From positions 124,001-188,000 of the forward strand of contig NZ_JABBGA010000004.1 in NCBI RefSeq assembly GCF_012927165.1: DNA of 64,000 bases, given 5' to 3'. The notes beneath the pieces were generated by a model that was given only the letters and a program-made list of their open reading frames with translations, did no database searches and was not told the DNA's origin. Below are positions 13,107 through 21,472 of the stretch, one piece after another (the stretch's first letter is position 1; every line of letters begins with the position of its first letter). This stretch comes from Zoogloea dura. Its GTDB lineage: Bacteria > Pseudomonadota > Gammaproteobacteria > Burkholderiales > Rhodocyclaceae. Both the position numbers and the translations under genes were made by a program.

Positions 13107-13658
13107 CTAGAAGCGCTCCGACGGCGGCCGCGCTTCGCCGTCCTTGCCGGCGCCCCCCTTGCCCAGGCCCTCGCCAAGACGACCGAGGAGACGGGCCAGG
13201 TCCACCTGACCATGCCGGTCAAAGTCGAAACCACCGAGCTTGCCGGTCACCAGGCGGCCGCGGATGCGGTAATCGGCCTTGTCGCGCCCCTTGCCCACCT
13301 CGCCGAGCAGTCGCAGCCAGCCGTTCAGGCCGGTCGCCACCGTCACGTCCATGGTCGCCTCACCCAGGCGCGGGACCACCAGGGGCCGGTTGCTGACCCC
13401 CTTGGCAAAGGGCTTGCCGTTGAGGTCCAGGTCGAAATTCAGCCCCTCGAGCGGAATGTCCACATTGTTGGGGTTGGTGATGCGCAGAGTCAGCACGAAG
13501 CGCTGCTCGATCAGATTGCCATCCAGCAGGCGGATGCCGGCAATCGAGACATCCGGCTTCTCGAGCCCGAAAGGCAGGCCGGCGCAGCCCGCCAGAAGGA
13601 GCACCCCGCCACCGGCAACAAGACGGCGGATAAAGGAACGACGAACAGGCAGGGTCAT
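13107..13658 (-). CDS. LEA type 2 family lipoprotein
   Basis: A 183-residue protein with a lipoprotein signal peptide: RRSFIRRL followed by a hydrophobic stretch ending in the lipobox LLLAGC, so it is probably anchored in the envelope. The mature part resembles the LEA-2 (water-stress/hypersensitive response) beta-sandwich, with RFVLTLRITNPNNVDIPLEG as the characteristic segment. Its function in bacteria is unknown; many family members are periplasmic proteins tied to envelope or lipid homeostasis. A start at 13688 would overlap the upstream dehydrogenase gene; the ATG at 13658 has AGGTGATGTC ahead of it and begins the signal peptide cleanly. Its stop lies 1 bp from that of the convergent GGDEF-EAL gene. 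Confidence 0.8.
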   Translation of the reverse strand: MTLPVRRSFIRRLVAGGGVLLLAGCAGLPFGLEKPDVSIAGIRLLDGNLIEQRFVLTLRITNPNNVDIPLEGLNFDLDLNGKPFAKGVSNRPLVVPRLGEATMDVTVATGLNGWLRLLGEVGKGRDKADYRIRGRLVTGKLGGFDFDRHGQVDLARLLGRLGEGLGKGGAGKDGEARPPSERF

Positions 13659-13662
13659 GACA

Positions 13663-14538
13663 TCACCTGGGCGTTGAAACAGGCTCAAGCACCCGGAGCA
13701 GGCTGGCCGTATCGTCGCGGCCGCCCCCCAGGGCCATCAGGGCATTGAGTTGCTGCCAGGTCTGGGCCACCACCGGCAGGGGCGCGCCAAGCTGGCGGGC
13801 CTCTTCCATCAGGATGGCAAAGTCCTTGTGATGCAGACGCGCCTGGATGCCCGCCACGAAATCCCGCGCAGCCATGCGCCCTCCCATCACATCGAGCACA
13901 CGCGACGCCGCAGAGCCGCCCATCAGGGCCTCCCGCAGCTTGTGCAGGTCAACACCATGCGCACCGGCCAGACGCATCGCCTCGGCGCAGGCCTGGATGG
14001 CATTGACCATGATCATCTGGTTGCACGCCTTGGCCACCTGCCCCGCGCCCGCCGGGCCGATATGCACGATGGTCTTGCCGAGGCAGGCCAGCAGCGGGCG
14101 CACCCGCTCCAGCACCTCGGACGCCCCGCCGGCCATGATGGCCAGGGTGGCGTCACGGGCGCCGATCTCGCCGCCCGACACCGGCGCATCCAGCCAGCCG
14201 ATACCCTTTTCGGCATAGCGGGCTGCCACCCGGCGGGCGGTGCCCGGGGCGATGGTGCTCATGTCCACATGGATGGCGCCCGGCGCAAACCCAGCGAGCA
14301 GGCCGTCCGGCGCGAGGGCCAGTTGCTCCACATCGGCGCTGGCTGTCACCACCGAGATGACCACCTCACAGCAGGCTGCCAGCTCGGCCGGCGTGGCGCA
14401 GGCCCGGGCCCCGGCCTCGATCAGCGGCACCATGCTGTCCGCACGGCGCGCCCAGACCGCCAGCTCGTGGCCGGCCACCAGCAAGTGGCCCGCCATCGGG
14501 CGTCCCATGACGCCCAACCCCACGAAACCGACCTTCAC
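13663..14538 (-). CDS. NAD(P)-dependent beta-hydroxyacid dehydrogenase (GlxR/HIBADH family), copy 2
   Basis: A 291-residue member of the 3-hydroxyisobutyrate/tartronate-semialdehyde reductase family. The Rossmann motif GFVGLGVMGRPMA opens the protein, VDMSTIAPGTAR and the substrate-binding DAPVSGGEIGA lie in the middle, and the catalytic Lys is in GQVAKACNQMIMVN. These enzymes reduce or oxidise C3-C4 beta-hydroxy acids such as 2-hydroxy-3-oxopropionate in glyoxylate use, or glyoxylate/succinic semialdehyde. The exact substrate cannot be fixed from sequence. It directly follows a paralogue in the same orientation with a 1-bp gap, so the pair is co-transcribed and probably arose by tandem duplication. 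Confidence 0.88.
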   Translation of the reverse strand: MKVGFVGLGVMGRPMAGHLLVAGHELAVWARRADSMVPLIEAGARACATPAELAACCEVVISVVTASADVEQLALAPDGLLAGFAPGAIHVDMSTIAPGTARRVAARYAEKGIGWLDAPVSGGEIGARDATLAIMAGGASEVLERVRPLLACLGKTIVHIGPAGAGQVAKACNQMIMVNAIQACAEAMRLAGAHGVDLHKLREALMGGSAASRVLDVMGGRMAARDFVAGIQARLHHKDFAILMEEARQLGAPLPVVAQTWQQLNALMALGGGRDDTASLLRVLEPVSTPR

Positions 14539-14539
14539 T

Positions 14540-15412
14540 TCATTCTCCCGACAGGCTTTCCAGCAGCTTCAGCGCAGCCACCGAATCATCCTCACCCATC
14601 CCGCTGCCCACCATGGCGTTGAACAACTGGGCCGTGGCGGCGCTGCTAGGCAACATCAGGCCCAGGCGATGGGCTTCCTGCATGACGATGTTCATGTCCT
14701 TCTGGTGCATCCAGGCCTTGAAGCCGGGCTTGAAATTGCGGTCCAGCATGCGCTGGCCGTGGTTCTCGAGGATGCGGCTGTAGGCGAAGCCGCCCAGCAG
14801 CGCCTCGCGCACCTTGCCTGCGTCCACCCCGCTCTTGCGGGCAAAGTTGAAGGCTTCCGCCACCGCCAGCACCCCCACCCCGGTGAGGATCTGGTTGCAG
14901 GCCTTGGCCACCTGGCCGGCCCCGGAGGCACCGATCAGGGTCGCGGCCTTGCCCATGCAGGCAAACAGCGGACGCGCCGTTTCGAACGCCGCCCCGTCAC
15001 CGCCGACCATGATGGTCAGGCCACCGTTGATCGCCCCCACCTCGCCGCCGGATACCGGTGCATCGAGCATCACCACGCTCCACTCCGCCAGGCGCGCCGC
15101 GATGGACTGGGCCGCAGAAGGCGCAATGGTGCTCATGTCCACGTAGATGAGGCCCGGTCGCGCGCCCTCGGCCACGCCGCCGGCGCCCAGGGCGACCTGC
15201 TCCACGTCGGCTGCATCGGCCACCATGGAGAACACCACGTCACAGGCCGCAGCCACCTCGGCAGCGCTCGCCGCGCCCTTGGCGCCCGCCTCGAGCAGCG
15301 GCGCCATGGATTCGGCGCGGCGCGCCCACACGGTGAGATCGAAACCACCCTTGAGAAGATTGAGGGCCATGGGGCGCCCCATGATGCCGAGACCGATGAA
15401 ACCGACTTTCAT
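14540..15412 (-). CDS. NAD(P)-dependent beta-hydroxyacid dehydrogenase (GlxR/HIBADH family), copy 1
   Basis: A 290-residue paralogue of the adjacent dehydrogenase. It has the Rossmann motif GFIGLGIMGRPMALNLL, VDMSTIAPSAAQ, the substrate loop DAPVSGGEVGA and the catalytic Lys in GQVAKACNQILTG. The C-terminal helical domain includes FKAWMHQKDMNIVMQEA. GlxR (2-hydroxy-3-oxopropionate reductase) is a reasonable first guess, because no mmsB/mmsA valine-degradation partners or glyoxylate carboligase are nearby to decide. It is first of the two in transcription order and 1 bp from the second. Confidence 0.88.
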   Translation of the reverse strand: MKVGFIGLGIMGRPMALNLLKGGFDLTVWARRAESMAPLLEAGAKGAASAAEVAAACDVVFSMVADAADVEQVALGAGGVAEGARPGLIYVDMSTIAPSAAQSIAARLAEWSVVMLDAPVSGGEVGAINGGLTIMVGGDGAAFETARPLFACMGKAATLIGASGAGQVAKACNQILTGVGVLAVAEAFNFARKSGVDAGKVREALLGGFAYSRILENHGQRMLDRNFKPGFKAWMHQKDMNIVMQEAHRLGLMLPSSAATAQLFNAMVGSGMGEDDSVAALKLLESLSGE

Positions 15413-15500
15413 GTCCTGTCCTTGTTGCCGGGAAAAACCCCGAGCCTAGCCGCCGCCGGACGCCAGCGCAATCCGCGCAGCCCCCCGGCCCCTTCGACCC

Positions 15501-16655
15501 TCAGCCTCCATGGCTGACCCGGTAGATCACGCCGGCCAGATCGTCACTGATCAGCAGGGCTCCATCGGGCATCACCAGCACATCGGCGGGCCGGCCGAGG
15601 ACCCGTTCCCGTCCCAGCGCATCGACCTGCAGCCAGCCGTCCACAAAGACCGTCTGTTGCGCCTGCCTGCCGGCGGCGTCGACCTCGACCCGCACCACCC
15701 GGTAGCCGGACTTGCGGCTGCGGTTCCAGGAACCATGCTCGGCAATGAAGATGTTGTTGCGGTAGGCCGCCGGAAACATGCTGCCGGTGTAGAAACGCAT
15801 CCCCAGCGCCGCCACGTGGGCTCCCAGGCGGGCCACCGGCGGCACAAAGGCCTCACAGCGCTGCTTGCGTCCAAAGTCCGGATCCGGCAGGTCGCCCTGG
15901 TGGCAATAGGGATAGCCGAAATGCTCGCCCGGCCGGGCGACGCGGTTGAGCTCGTCGGAGGGCAGGTCGTCCCCCAGCATGTCGCGGCCGTTGTCGGTGA
16001 ACCACAGCCGGCCATCCGCCGGATGCCAGTCGAAGCCCACCGTATTGCGCACGCCACGCGCCACCACCTCGACCGCCGAGCCGTCCGGCCGCATGCGCTG
16101 GATGTTGGCGTAGCGCTCCGGGTCCGGCTCGCAGATGTTGCAGGGTGCGCCCACAGGAACATACAGCCAGCCATCCGGCCCGAAGGCGATGAACTTCCAG
16201 CCGTGGTGGCGCTCCGTGGGGAAGCTCCCGCTCACCACCCGCGGTGGCGGCGGATCGGCGAGGCGGCGGGCGACGTCGTCCAGCGCGACGATCCGCGACA
16301 CTGCCGACACGAACAGCGAGCCGTTGCGGTAGGCCACGCCGACGGGCTGCTCAAGGCCGCTTGCCAGCACATGCACACGCGGAGCCCGGACCCCGTCAAC
16401 CTCGACCCCATACACCTTCCCTTCACTCCGGCTACCCACATAGACCACGCCCTTGCCACCGGCGAAGTCGCCCAGGGCCAGCCCACGGGCGCCGGGCACC
16501 TGGTCGGTCAGGACCTCGATGCGAAAGCCCGGCGGCAGCTTGAGGCGCTCCATCGGCGGCGCTCCGGCCGCTGCCGTCCAGGCCGCCACCATCAGGCACA
16601 GCCCGGCCCACCAGCGGCCCCGTCCTGCTGTACGACCCCCGATCCGCTCTGCCAT
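15501..16655 (-). CDS. exported PQQ-dependent sugar (sorbosone/glucose) dehydrogenase-like protein
   Basis: A 384-residue beta-propeller protein of the soluble glucose/sorbosone dehydrogenase family (YliI-like). An N-terminal Arg-rich stretch and the hydrophobic core WWAGLCLMVAAWTAAAGA form a Sec-type signal peptide, so it acts in the periplasm. Propeller signatures include ARGLALGD, GPDGWLYVPVGAPCNIC, RGVRNTVGFDWHPADG, LWFTDNGRD and HFGYPYCHQGD, and the C-terminus has DALLISDDLAGVIYRV. Family members oxidise aldoses or sorbosone using PQQ or bind PQQ without a known substrate; no PQQ synthesis genes lie in the window. It is divergent from ybiB. Confidence 0.82.
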   Translation of the reverse strand: MAERIGGRTAGRGRWWAGLCLMVAAWTAAAGAPPMERLKLPPGFRIEVLTDQVPGARGLALGDFAGGKGVVYVGSRSEGKVYGVEVDGVRAPRVHVLASGLEQPVGVAYRNGSLFVSAVSRIVALDDVARRLADPPPPRVVSGSFPTERHHGWKFIAFGPDGWLYVPVGAPCNICEPDPERYANIQRMRPDGSAVEVVARGVRNTVGFDWHPADGRLWFTDNGRDMLGDDLPSDELNRVARPGEHFGYPYCHQGDLPDPDFGRKQRCEAFVPPVARLGAHVAALGMRFYTGSMFPAAYRNNIFIAEHGSWNRSRKSGYRVVRVEVDAAGRQAQQTVFVDGWLQVDALGRERVLGRPADVLVMPDGALLISDDLAGVIYRVSHGG

Positions 16656-16790
16656 TGGAACCTCCGTGCATCATCAACTTGAGGAATGGACACCGATACC
16701 CAAAGGCCGTTCGTCCCTGCCGCAATTTGCCTGATGCAGTGCCGCATCCGCTACACTCGAACGTCCGATTACCCGCCATAGCCGTCAACC

Positions 16791-17732
16791 ATGTCCAACG
16801 CCTCCCTCTCCTACGCGCCCCTCATCAAGGAGATCGGACGCGGGCCGAAAGGCTCCCGCCCGCTGACCACCGACCAGGCTGAATCCCTGTTTGCCGACAT
16901 GATGGACGGCGTGGTGCCCGACCTGGAGCTGGGCGCCATCATCCTGTCCATGCGCATCAAGGCCGAATCCCTCGACGAGCTGATCGGCTTCCAGCGCGCC
17001 CTCGACGCCCGCACGGCCCACGTCAAGGTCCCGCCCGGCCCCCGCGTGGTGGTGCTGCCCACCTACAATGGCGCCCGCCGCCAGGCCAACCTGATGCCGC
17101 TGCTGGCCATGCTGCTGGCCCGTGAAGGGATTCCGGTGCTGATCCAGGGGCGCCATGACTTCGATAGCCGGGTCAGCCCCTTCGAGCTGCTCGCCGCGCT
17201 GGACATCCAGCCGGCGGCCGACATCGCGGCGGCCGAAACAGCCCTGGCCGACTCCCGCCTGGCCTGCCTAAACCTCGACAGCCTCGCTCCGGGCCTCGTC
17301 CGCCTGCTGGCCCTGCGCCCGCGCCTGGGGGTTCGCAACAGCGCCCACACCCTGGCCAAGCTGCTCGACCCAGCCCCCGGCCACAGCGTGCGGGTGGTCT
17401 CGATGACCCATCCGGAGTACCTCGAGCGCATCCACGCCCACCTGGTCGCGCTGGGCGCCGTCGCCATGCTGCTGCGCGGCACCGAAGGCGAGGCCTTTGC
17501 CAACCCCCGCCGGCGTCCTCTGCTGGAAGTCTTCTCGGGCAGCCAGGCGCATATTGCCTTTCCTGCCGAGGAAGGCGGCGCACCGCCCATCGAAGGCCTG
17601 CCAGACGACCCGGCCATCGCTGCCAACGCAGACCTGATCCGCACCATGCTGGCCGGCGGGCGGCCCATCCCCCAGCCCATCCTCGATCAGGTCGCGGCGC
17701 TGCGCGAGCTGAGCCTGATCCCGCGAGACTGA
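16791..17732 (+). CDS. ybiB: YbiB-type DNA-binding protein (TrpD2 family)
   Basis: A 313-residue protein with the fold of anthranilate phosphoribosyltransferase (TrpD) and nucleoside phosphorylases. The N-terminal helical part reads RPLTTDQAESLFADMMDG and a long alpha/beta domain contains VVLPTYNGARRQANLMPLLA and RPRLGVRNSAHTLAKLLDP. Characterised TrpD2/YbiB homologues lack the transferase activity and bind DNA in a positive groove; E. coli ybiB is in the LexA regulon. No trp genes are nearby, which supports YbiB over TrpD. ATG at 16791 is the first start after the intergenic region. Confidence 0.85.
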   Translation: MSNASLSYAPLIKEIGRGPKGSRPLTTDQAESLFADMMDGVVPDLELGAIILSMRIKAESLDELIGFQRALDARTAHVKVPPGPRVVVLPTYNGARRQANLMPLLAMLLAREGIPVLIQGRHDFDSRVSPFELLAALDIQPAADIAAAETALADSRLACLNLDSLAPGLVRLLALRPRLGVRNSAHTLAKLLDPAPGHSVRVVSMTHPEYLERIHAHLVALGAVAMLLRGTEGEAFANPRRRPLLEVFSGSQAHIAFPAEEGGAPPIEGLPDDPAIAANADLIRTMLAGGRPIPQPILDQVAALRELSLIPRD

Positions 17733-17758
17733 TCCGCCCCCGCCGCGCCGCGCCCAAT

Positions 17759-17791
17759 CGTGGTGCGGCGCTTCAAGCACCACGCACCACG
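17759..17791. promoter_or_regulatory. dyad CGTGGTGC-N10-GCACCACG with an extra GCACCACG copy, upstream of nasA
   Basis: CGTGGTGC at 17759-17766 and GCACCACG at 17777-17784 form a perfect 8-bp inverted repeat around 10 bp; a second GCACCACG follows at 17784-17791 and a lone TGGTGCA lies at 17814-17820. The position about 90-125 bp ahead of the sigma-54 promoter is where enhancer-binding proteins usually sit, and GGTGC/GCACC half-sites resemble NtrC boxes, though the spacing is not the standard one. It could instead be a terminator-like hairpin behind ybiB, but no T-run follows. Confidence 0.45.
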
Positions 17792-17882
17792 AGGAAGCCG
17801 CCGGGCCCCGTACTGGTGCATCCCTCCGCTGACATCGCGCCCGATACGGGCGGAAAGTGCCGCCCAGCCTGCATTCAACGCT

Positions 17883-17898
17883 TGGCACAAACCCTGCT
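17883..17898 (+). promoter_or_regulatory. sigma-54 (-24/-12) promoter of nasA
   Basis: TGGCACAAACCCTGCT matches the sigma-54 consensus TGGCAC-N7-TGC, with the GG and GC elements at the required 10-bp separation. Transcription would begin near 17908, just ahead of the AGAGGAG ribosome binding site, leaving a leader of about 15 nt. Nitrogen-regulated genes commonly use such promoters with NtrC or a similar activator. Confidence 0.75.
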
Positions 17899-17922
17899 TA
17901 TCAGTCTCCAAGAGGAGTCGTG

Positions 17923-20655
17923 ATGGCAGAAACCAAATCCACCTGTTGTTACTGCGGCGTAGGCTGCGGTGTCGTAATCGAACATGAGGCCGGCCGCATT
18001 ACCGGCGTGCGTGGAGACCCGGACCACCCGGCCAACTTTGGCCGCTTGTGTACCAAGGGCTCCACCCTGCACCTGTCGGCCGCACCCGACACCCTGATTG
18101 CCCGGGCCCTGTACCCGGCGCTACGTACCGACCGCAATGCCGGCCGCGAACGGGTCAGCTGGGACACCGCGCTGGATACCGCCGCGGAGCGCTTTGCCGC
18201 GATCATCGCCGAGCACGGCCCGGACGCCGTGGCGGTGTATGGCGCAGGCCAACTCCTGACCGAGGACTACTACGTCTTCAATAAGCTGGTGAAGGGCCTG
18301 ATCGGCACCAACAACCTGGATACCAACTCGCGCCTGTGCATGTCCAGCGCAGTGGCCGGCTACAAGCTCAGCCTGGGCGCCGACGCCCCGCCCTGCAGCT
18401 ACGAGGACATTGCCCACAGCCACGCCCTTTTCATTACCGGCAGCAATACCGCCTTTGCCCACCCGATCGCCTTCCGGCGCATCGAGGATGCCCGCAAGGC
18501 CAGGCCCGGCATGAAGCTGGTGGTCGTCGACCCCCGCCGCACCGACACCGCCGAAGCGGCCGACCTGCATCTGCCCCTGCTGCCCGGCACCGACATCGCG
18601 CTGTACAACGCGATGCTCCACGTGATGCTGTGGGAAGGCTGGGTGAACCGGGACTACATCGAGGCCCACACGGAAGGCTTCGATGCCGTCAAGAAGGCCG
18701 TGCGGGAGTACACCCCGGCCATGGCAGCCACCCTCTGCGGGCTGGAGAAAAAAGCCATCGAGCAGGCCGCGGAGATCTTCGCCACTGCGCCGGCCACGAT
18801 GTCCATGTATTGCCAGGGGCTCAACCAGTATTCGTTCGGCACCCACAACAACTCGGCGCTGATCAACCTGCACCTGGCCACCGGCCAGATCGGCCGCCCC
18901 GGCGCCGGCCCCTTCTCGCTGACCGGCCAGCCCAATGCGATGGGTGGCCGTGAGGTCGGTGGCCTGGCCAACCTGCTGTCCGCCCACCGGGACATGGCCA
19001 ACCCTGAGCACCGGGCTGAAGTTGCCGCCCTGTGGGGCGTGGACGACGTACCCGCCCAGCCCGGCAAGAGCGCGGTGGAAATGTTCAACGGCCTGCGCAG
19101 CGGGGAGATCAAGGCGATCTGGATCGCCTGTACCAACCCGGCCCAGTCCATGCCCGACCAGGCGCTCATCCACGAAGCCCTGGCCAAGGCCGAATTCGTT
19201 GTCGTGCAGGAAGCCTTCGGCCATACCGAAACCTGCGCCTACGCCGACCTCCTCCTGCCCGCCACCACCTGGGGAGAAAAGGATGGCACTGTCACCAACT
19301 CGGAACGCGCCATCAGTCGCGTCCGGGCCGCCGTGTCCGCGCCGGGCGAAGCCCGCCACGATTGGGCGATCGTGGTGGATTTCGCCCGGCGTCTGGGCAT
19401 CCACATGGGCAAGGCAGACCTTGCCGCGCGGATGTTCCCCTACACCACGCCGGAGTCCATCTGGAACGAGCACCGGGAATCCACCCGCAGTCGTGACCTC
19501 GACATCACCGGCCTGAGCTACAGCCTTCTCGAGAACGCCGGACCCCAGCAATGGCCCTTCCCGGAAGGAGCCGACGCAGGCAAGGTGCGCCTCTACGAGG
19601 ACGGAGTCTTCCCGACCCCCAGCGGCAAGGCCCGCTTCGTCCTCACCGAGCACCGCATCACCGCCGAATCGCCCAGCGCCCGTTACCCGCTGCACCTCAA
19701 TACCGGACGCCTGCGCGACCAGTGGCACGGGATGAGCCGCACCGGCCTGGTGGCCCGCCTGTACAGCCACGAACCGGAACCGATGCTGCACATGCACAAG
19801 GACGACATGGAACGCCGCGGCCTGGCCAGCGGTGACCTGGTGCAGGTCAAGAGCAAGCGTGGCGACGTGGTCCTGAAGGTACTCGAGTCCGCCACCCTGC
19901 GGCCCGGCCAGACCTTCGTGCCAATGCACTGGGGTGGCAATACCATGGGCGGCCAGGGCGTCAACGTGCTGCTGCCATCAGCCTTCGATCCGTACTCCAA
20001 GCAGCCCGAACTCAAGCATGCCGCCGTGCAGGTGGAGAAGTACAAGGCCGGCAAAGCCCTCGTGGCCATGCGCCGCTCGGAGCCCGATGCCAACGGGGAG
20101 TTGCATCCCAACCCGCTGGAGCTGATGGACCGCCTGCGTCGCTGGCTGCCGCATTTCCCCTATGCCAGCCTGACCCTGGCCGGCCGCAACGCCCCGGTGG
20201 TGGTGCTGAAGGCCCAGGGCGACGAACTGGCACCCCAGTTGATGGAAGCCCTGGACCGGGATCTGGCCCTGGATGACCCGACCAAGGTGCTGTCCTACCA
20301 GGACACGCGCCGGGACGTGGCGAAGCGGGCCCTGGTGGAGGGCGACTCACTGGCCGCCGTACGCCTGGCCGGGGAAACCCGGGCGGCCGACTGGCTGGCC
20401 GACATGATGGTGCAGGGCCATTCCGCCGCGGCGGTACGCCCCTGGCTTCTCGCCCCGCTGACCCAGCCACCGGCAGGGCAATCCGCACGCGGCAAGGTCA
20501 TCTGCAACTGCTTTGACGTTGCGGAGGAGGATATCGCCACGGCCTTCCGCAACGGTGAGACGCTTGACGCACTTCAGGCGCGCACCCGCTGCGGGACCAA
20601 TTGCGGCTCCTGCGTGCCCGAGCTGAAACGGCTGGCCCAGGCCAGCAAGCACTGA
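17923..20655 (+). CDS. nasA: assimilatory-type nitrate reductase catalytic subunit (molybdopterin, C-terminal 2Fe-2S domain)
   Basis: A 910-residue cytoplasmic molybdoenzyme without signal peptide. Cys8/9, 11, 15 and 43 (STCCYCGVGCG and RLCTKG) bind an N-terminal 4Fe-4S cluster; Cys139 in NSRLCMSSAV is the expected Mo ligand, and the C-terminal part holds the molybdopterin-dinucleotide domain (RLRDQWHGMSRTG). A BFD-like 2Fe-2S tail follows, with Cys861, 863, 894 and 897 (ICNCFDV, CGTNCGSC). This architecture is that of NasA, reducing nitrate to nitrite for assimilation. The start is set by AGAGGAG at 17911; upstream in-frame codons overlap the sigma-54 promoter. No nirBD, nasB or nitrate transporter gene is adjacent. 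Confidence 0.92.
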   Translation: MAETKSTCCYCGVGCGVVIEHEAGRITGVRGDPDHPANFGRLCTKGSTLHLSAAPDTLIARALYPALRTDRNAGRERVSWDTALDTAAERFAAIIAEHGPDAVAVYGAGQLLTEDYYVFNKLVKGLIGTNNLDTNSRLCMSSAVAGYKLSLGADAPPCSYEDIAHSHALFITGSNTAFAHPIAFRRIEDARKARPGMKLVVVDPRRTDTAEAADLHLPLLPGTDIALYNAMLHVMLWEGWVNRDYIEAHTEGFDAVKKAVREYTPAMAATLCGLEKKAIEQAAEIFATAPATMSMYCQGLNQYSFGTHNNSALINLHLATGQIGRPGAGPFSLTGQPNAMGGREVGGLANLLSAHRDMANPEHRAEVAALWGVDDVPAQPGKSAVEMFNGLRSGEIKAIWIACTNPAQSMPDQALIHEALAKAEFVVVQEAFGHTETCAYADLLLPATTWGEKDGTVTNSERAISRVRAAVSAPGEARHDWAIVVDFARRLGIHMGKADLAARMFPYTTPESIWNEHRESTRSRDLDITGLSYSLLENAGPQQWPFPEGADAGKVRLYEDGVFPTPSGKARFVLTEHRITAESPSARYPLHLNTGRLRDQWHGMSRTGLVARLYSHEPEPMLHMHKDDMERRGLASGDLVQVKSKRGDVVLKVLESATLRPGQTFVPMHWGGNTMGGQGVNVLLPSAFDPYSKQPELKHAAVQVEKYKAGKALVAMRRSEPDANGELHPNPLELMDRLRRWLPHFPYASLTLAGRNAPVVVLKAQGDELAPQLMEALDRDLALDDPTKVLSYQDTRRDVAKRALVEGDSLAAVRLAGETRAADWLADMMVQGHSAAAVRPWLLAPLTQPPAGQSARGKVICNCFDVAEEDIATAFRNGETLDALQARTRCGTNCGSCVPELKRLAQASKH

Positions 20656-20700
20656 CAGACCCGGGGGCATACCAGCGAAGGGACGGACACCCACAAAGAC

Positions 20701-20740
20701 AAGGGCTCGGCCTGCGACGAAAGTCGCGAGCCGAGCCCTT
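20701..20740. terminator. long GC-rich hairpin with GAAA loop behind nasA
   Basis: AAGGGCTCGGC pairs with GCCGAGCCCTT, and GCGAC pairs with GTCGC around a GAAA tetraloop, giving 16 pairs with one small symmetric internal loop. It lies between the convergent nasA and ACP genes. No T-run follows on the plus strand; on the minus strand TTGTCTTTGTG follows. A transcription terminator or 3'-end stabilising stem is likely. A weaker stem (GCACCCG/CGGGTGC) sits at 20778-20803. Confidence 0.55.
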
Positions 20741-20830
20741 GGTCGTCCGGACATACCTGGACGCGACTATTCCCGTGGCACCCGAAAGGAAAATTCCGGG
20801 TGCACACGAAAACCTGACATTTCAAATAAG

Positions 20831-20849
20831 AACGGGCGGACCGCCCGTT
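20831..20849 (-). terminator. rho-independent terminator behind the acyl carrier protein gene
   Basis: AACGGGCGG and CCGCCCGTT form a perfect 9-bp inverted repeat with a 1-nt centre, so it folds as a 7-bp stem with a 5-nt loop. On the minus strand it is followed by CTTATTTG. It begins 5 bp beyond the stop of the acyl carrier protein gene. Confidence 0.6.
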
Positions 20850-20853
20850 GGGA

Positions 20854-21102
20854 TCAGGCCAGCTTGGCGTTGACGAATTCCACCAGTGAACCTACAGAAG
20901 CAAACGTCGATCCGTCGATTTCGTCATCACCGACGATGAAACCGAAATGCTCCTCGAGCATGTTGATCAGACCCACCACCGCCATCGAGTCCAGATCCGG
21001 CAGGGCTCCCAGCAAAGGGGTATCCAGATCAAACCGGGCGGCGGCGCCACCCAGGCTCAGAACTTCGTCGAGAAGCGACAGCACTTCCTTCTTCGTATCC
21101 AA
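20854..21102 (-). CDS. acyl carrier protein, exosortase-A-system type
   Basis: An 82-residue acidic carrier protein. The phosphopantetheine attachment Ser39 lies in LPDLDSMAVVGLINML, the usual DSM/DSL motif at the start of helix 2, and the flanking helices fit the four-helix ACP fold. It is not the fatty-acid AcpP, whose motif context is different. The gene is divergent from an AMP-ligase and a PLP decarboxylase of the types associated with exosortase A systems, so it probably carries the product of the ligase as a thioester. A hairpin terminator lies just behind it. Confidence 0.85.
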   Translation of the reverse strand: MDTKKEVLSLLDEVLSLGGAAARFDLDTPLLGALPDLDSMAVVGLINMLEEHFGFIVGDDEIDGSTFASVGSLVEFVNAKLA

Positions 21103-21472
21103 AAGTACACTCCAGCATAACTAGATCAGACGTCGGTCATGGACCGTGCCACTTCAGAAGAAAGGGGCAACGGTGATTATATGCGACATTGGGGAACCGG
21201 CTGGGCGACAAATTACCTTGCTTCGATAATACCCGGCAACAACTTTCCCGGCTCCACTCCGAACGCAACCTTTGTTTGCACTCGAGGTTTCAATCAAGGG
21301 TAACGCCCCCGGCATCACCCCACCAACAATGACACATACCCAGACTGCAAACTTGACTACAATTTCGGCTTCCGCTCGTTTCAGCCGGGGCACTGCATTC
21401 GGCTCATGAGCCCTGCCCCTGGTTCGCCGGCGATTACGCCCCATCCAACGATCAGCCTCGTCGAATAGCGCA
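21103..21472. other. 370-bp divergent intergenic region, lower GC
   Basis: This is the only stretch over 300 bp without a convincing gene. It separates the divergent ACP and AMP-ligase genes and is visibly richer in A and T than its surroundings. TACAAT at 21357-21362 and GATAAT at 21226-21231 are possible -10 hexamers, but neither has a convincing -35. No ribosome binding site stands out ahead of the ligase ATG. A short open frame on the minus strand here has no recognisable features. Confidence 0.5.

Noticed and set aside
17759-17820. Canonical NtrC site ahead of nasA
   Set aside because: GCACC and GGTGC half-sites are present but not at the standard spacing, so only a generic dyad is reported.
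18121-19929. A 602-codon minus-strand frame inside nasA
   Set aside because: It is the complement of nasA, whose motifs are clear on the plus strand.
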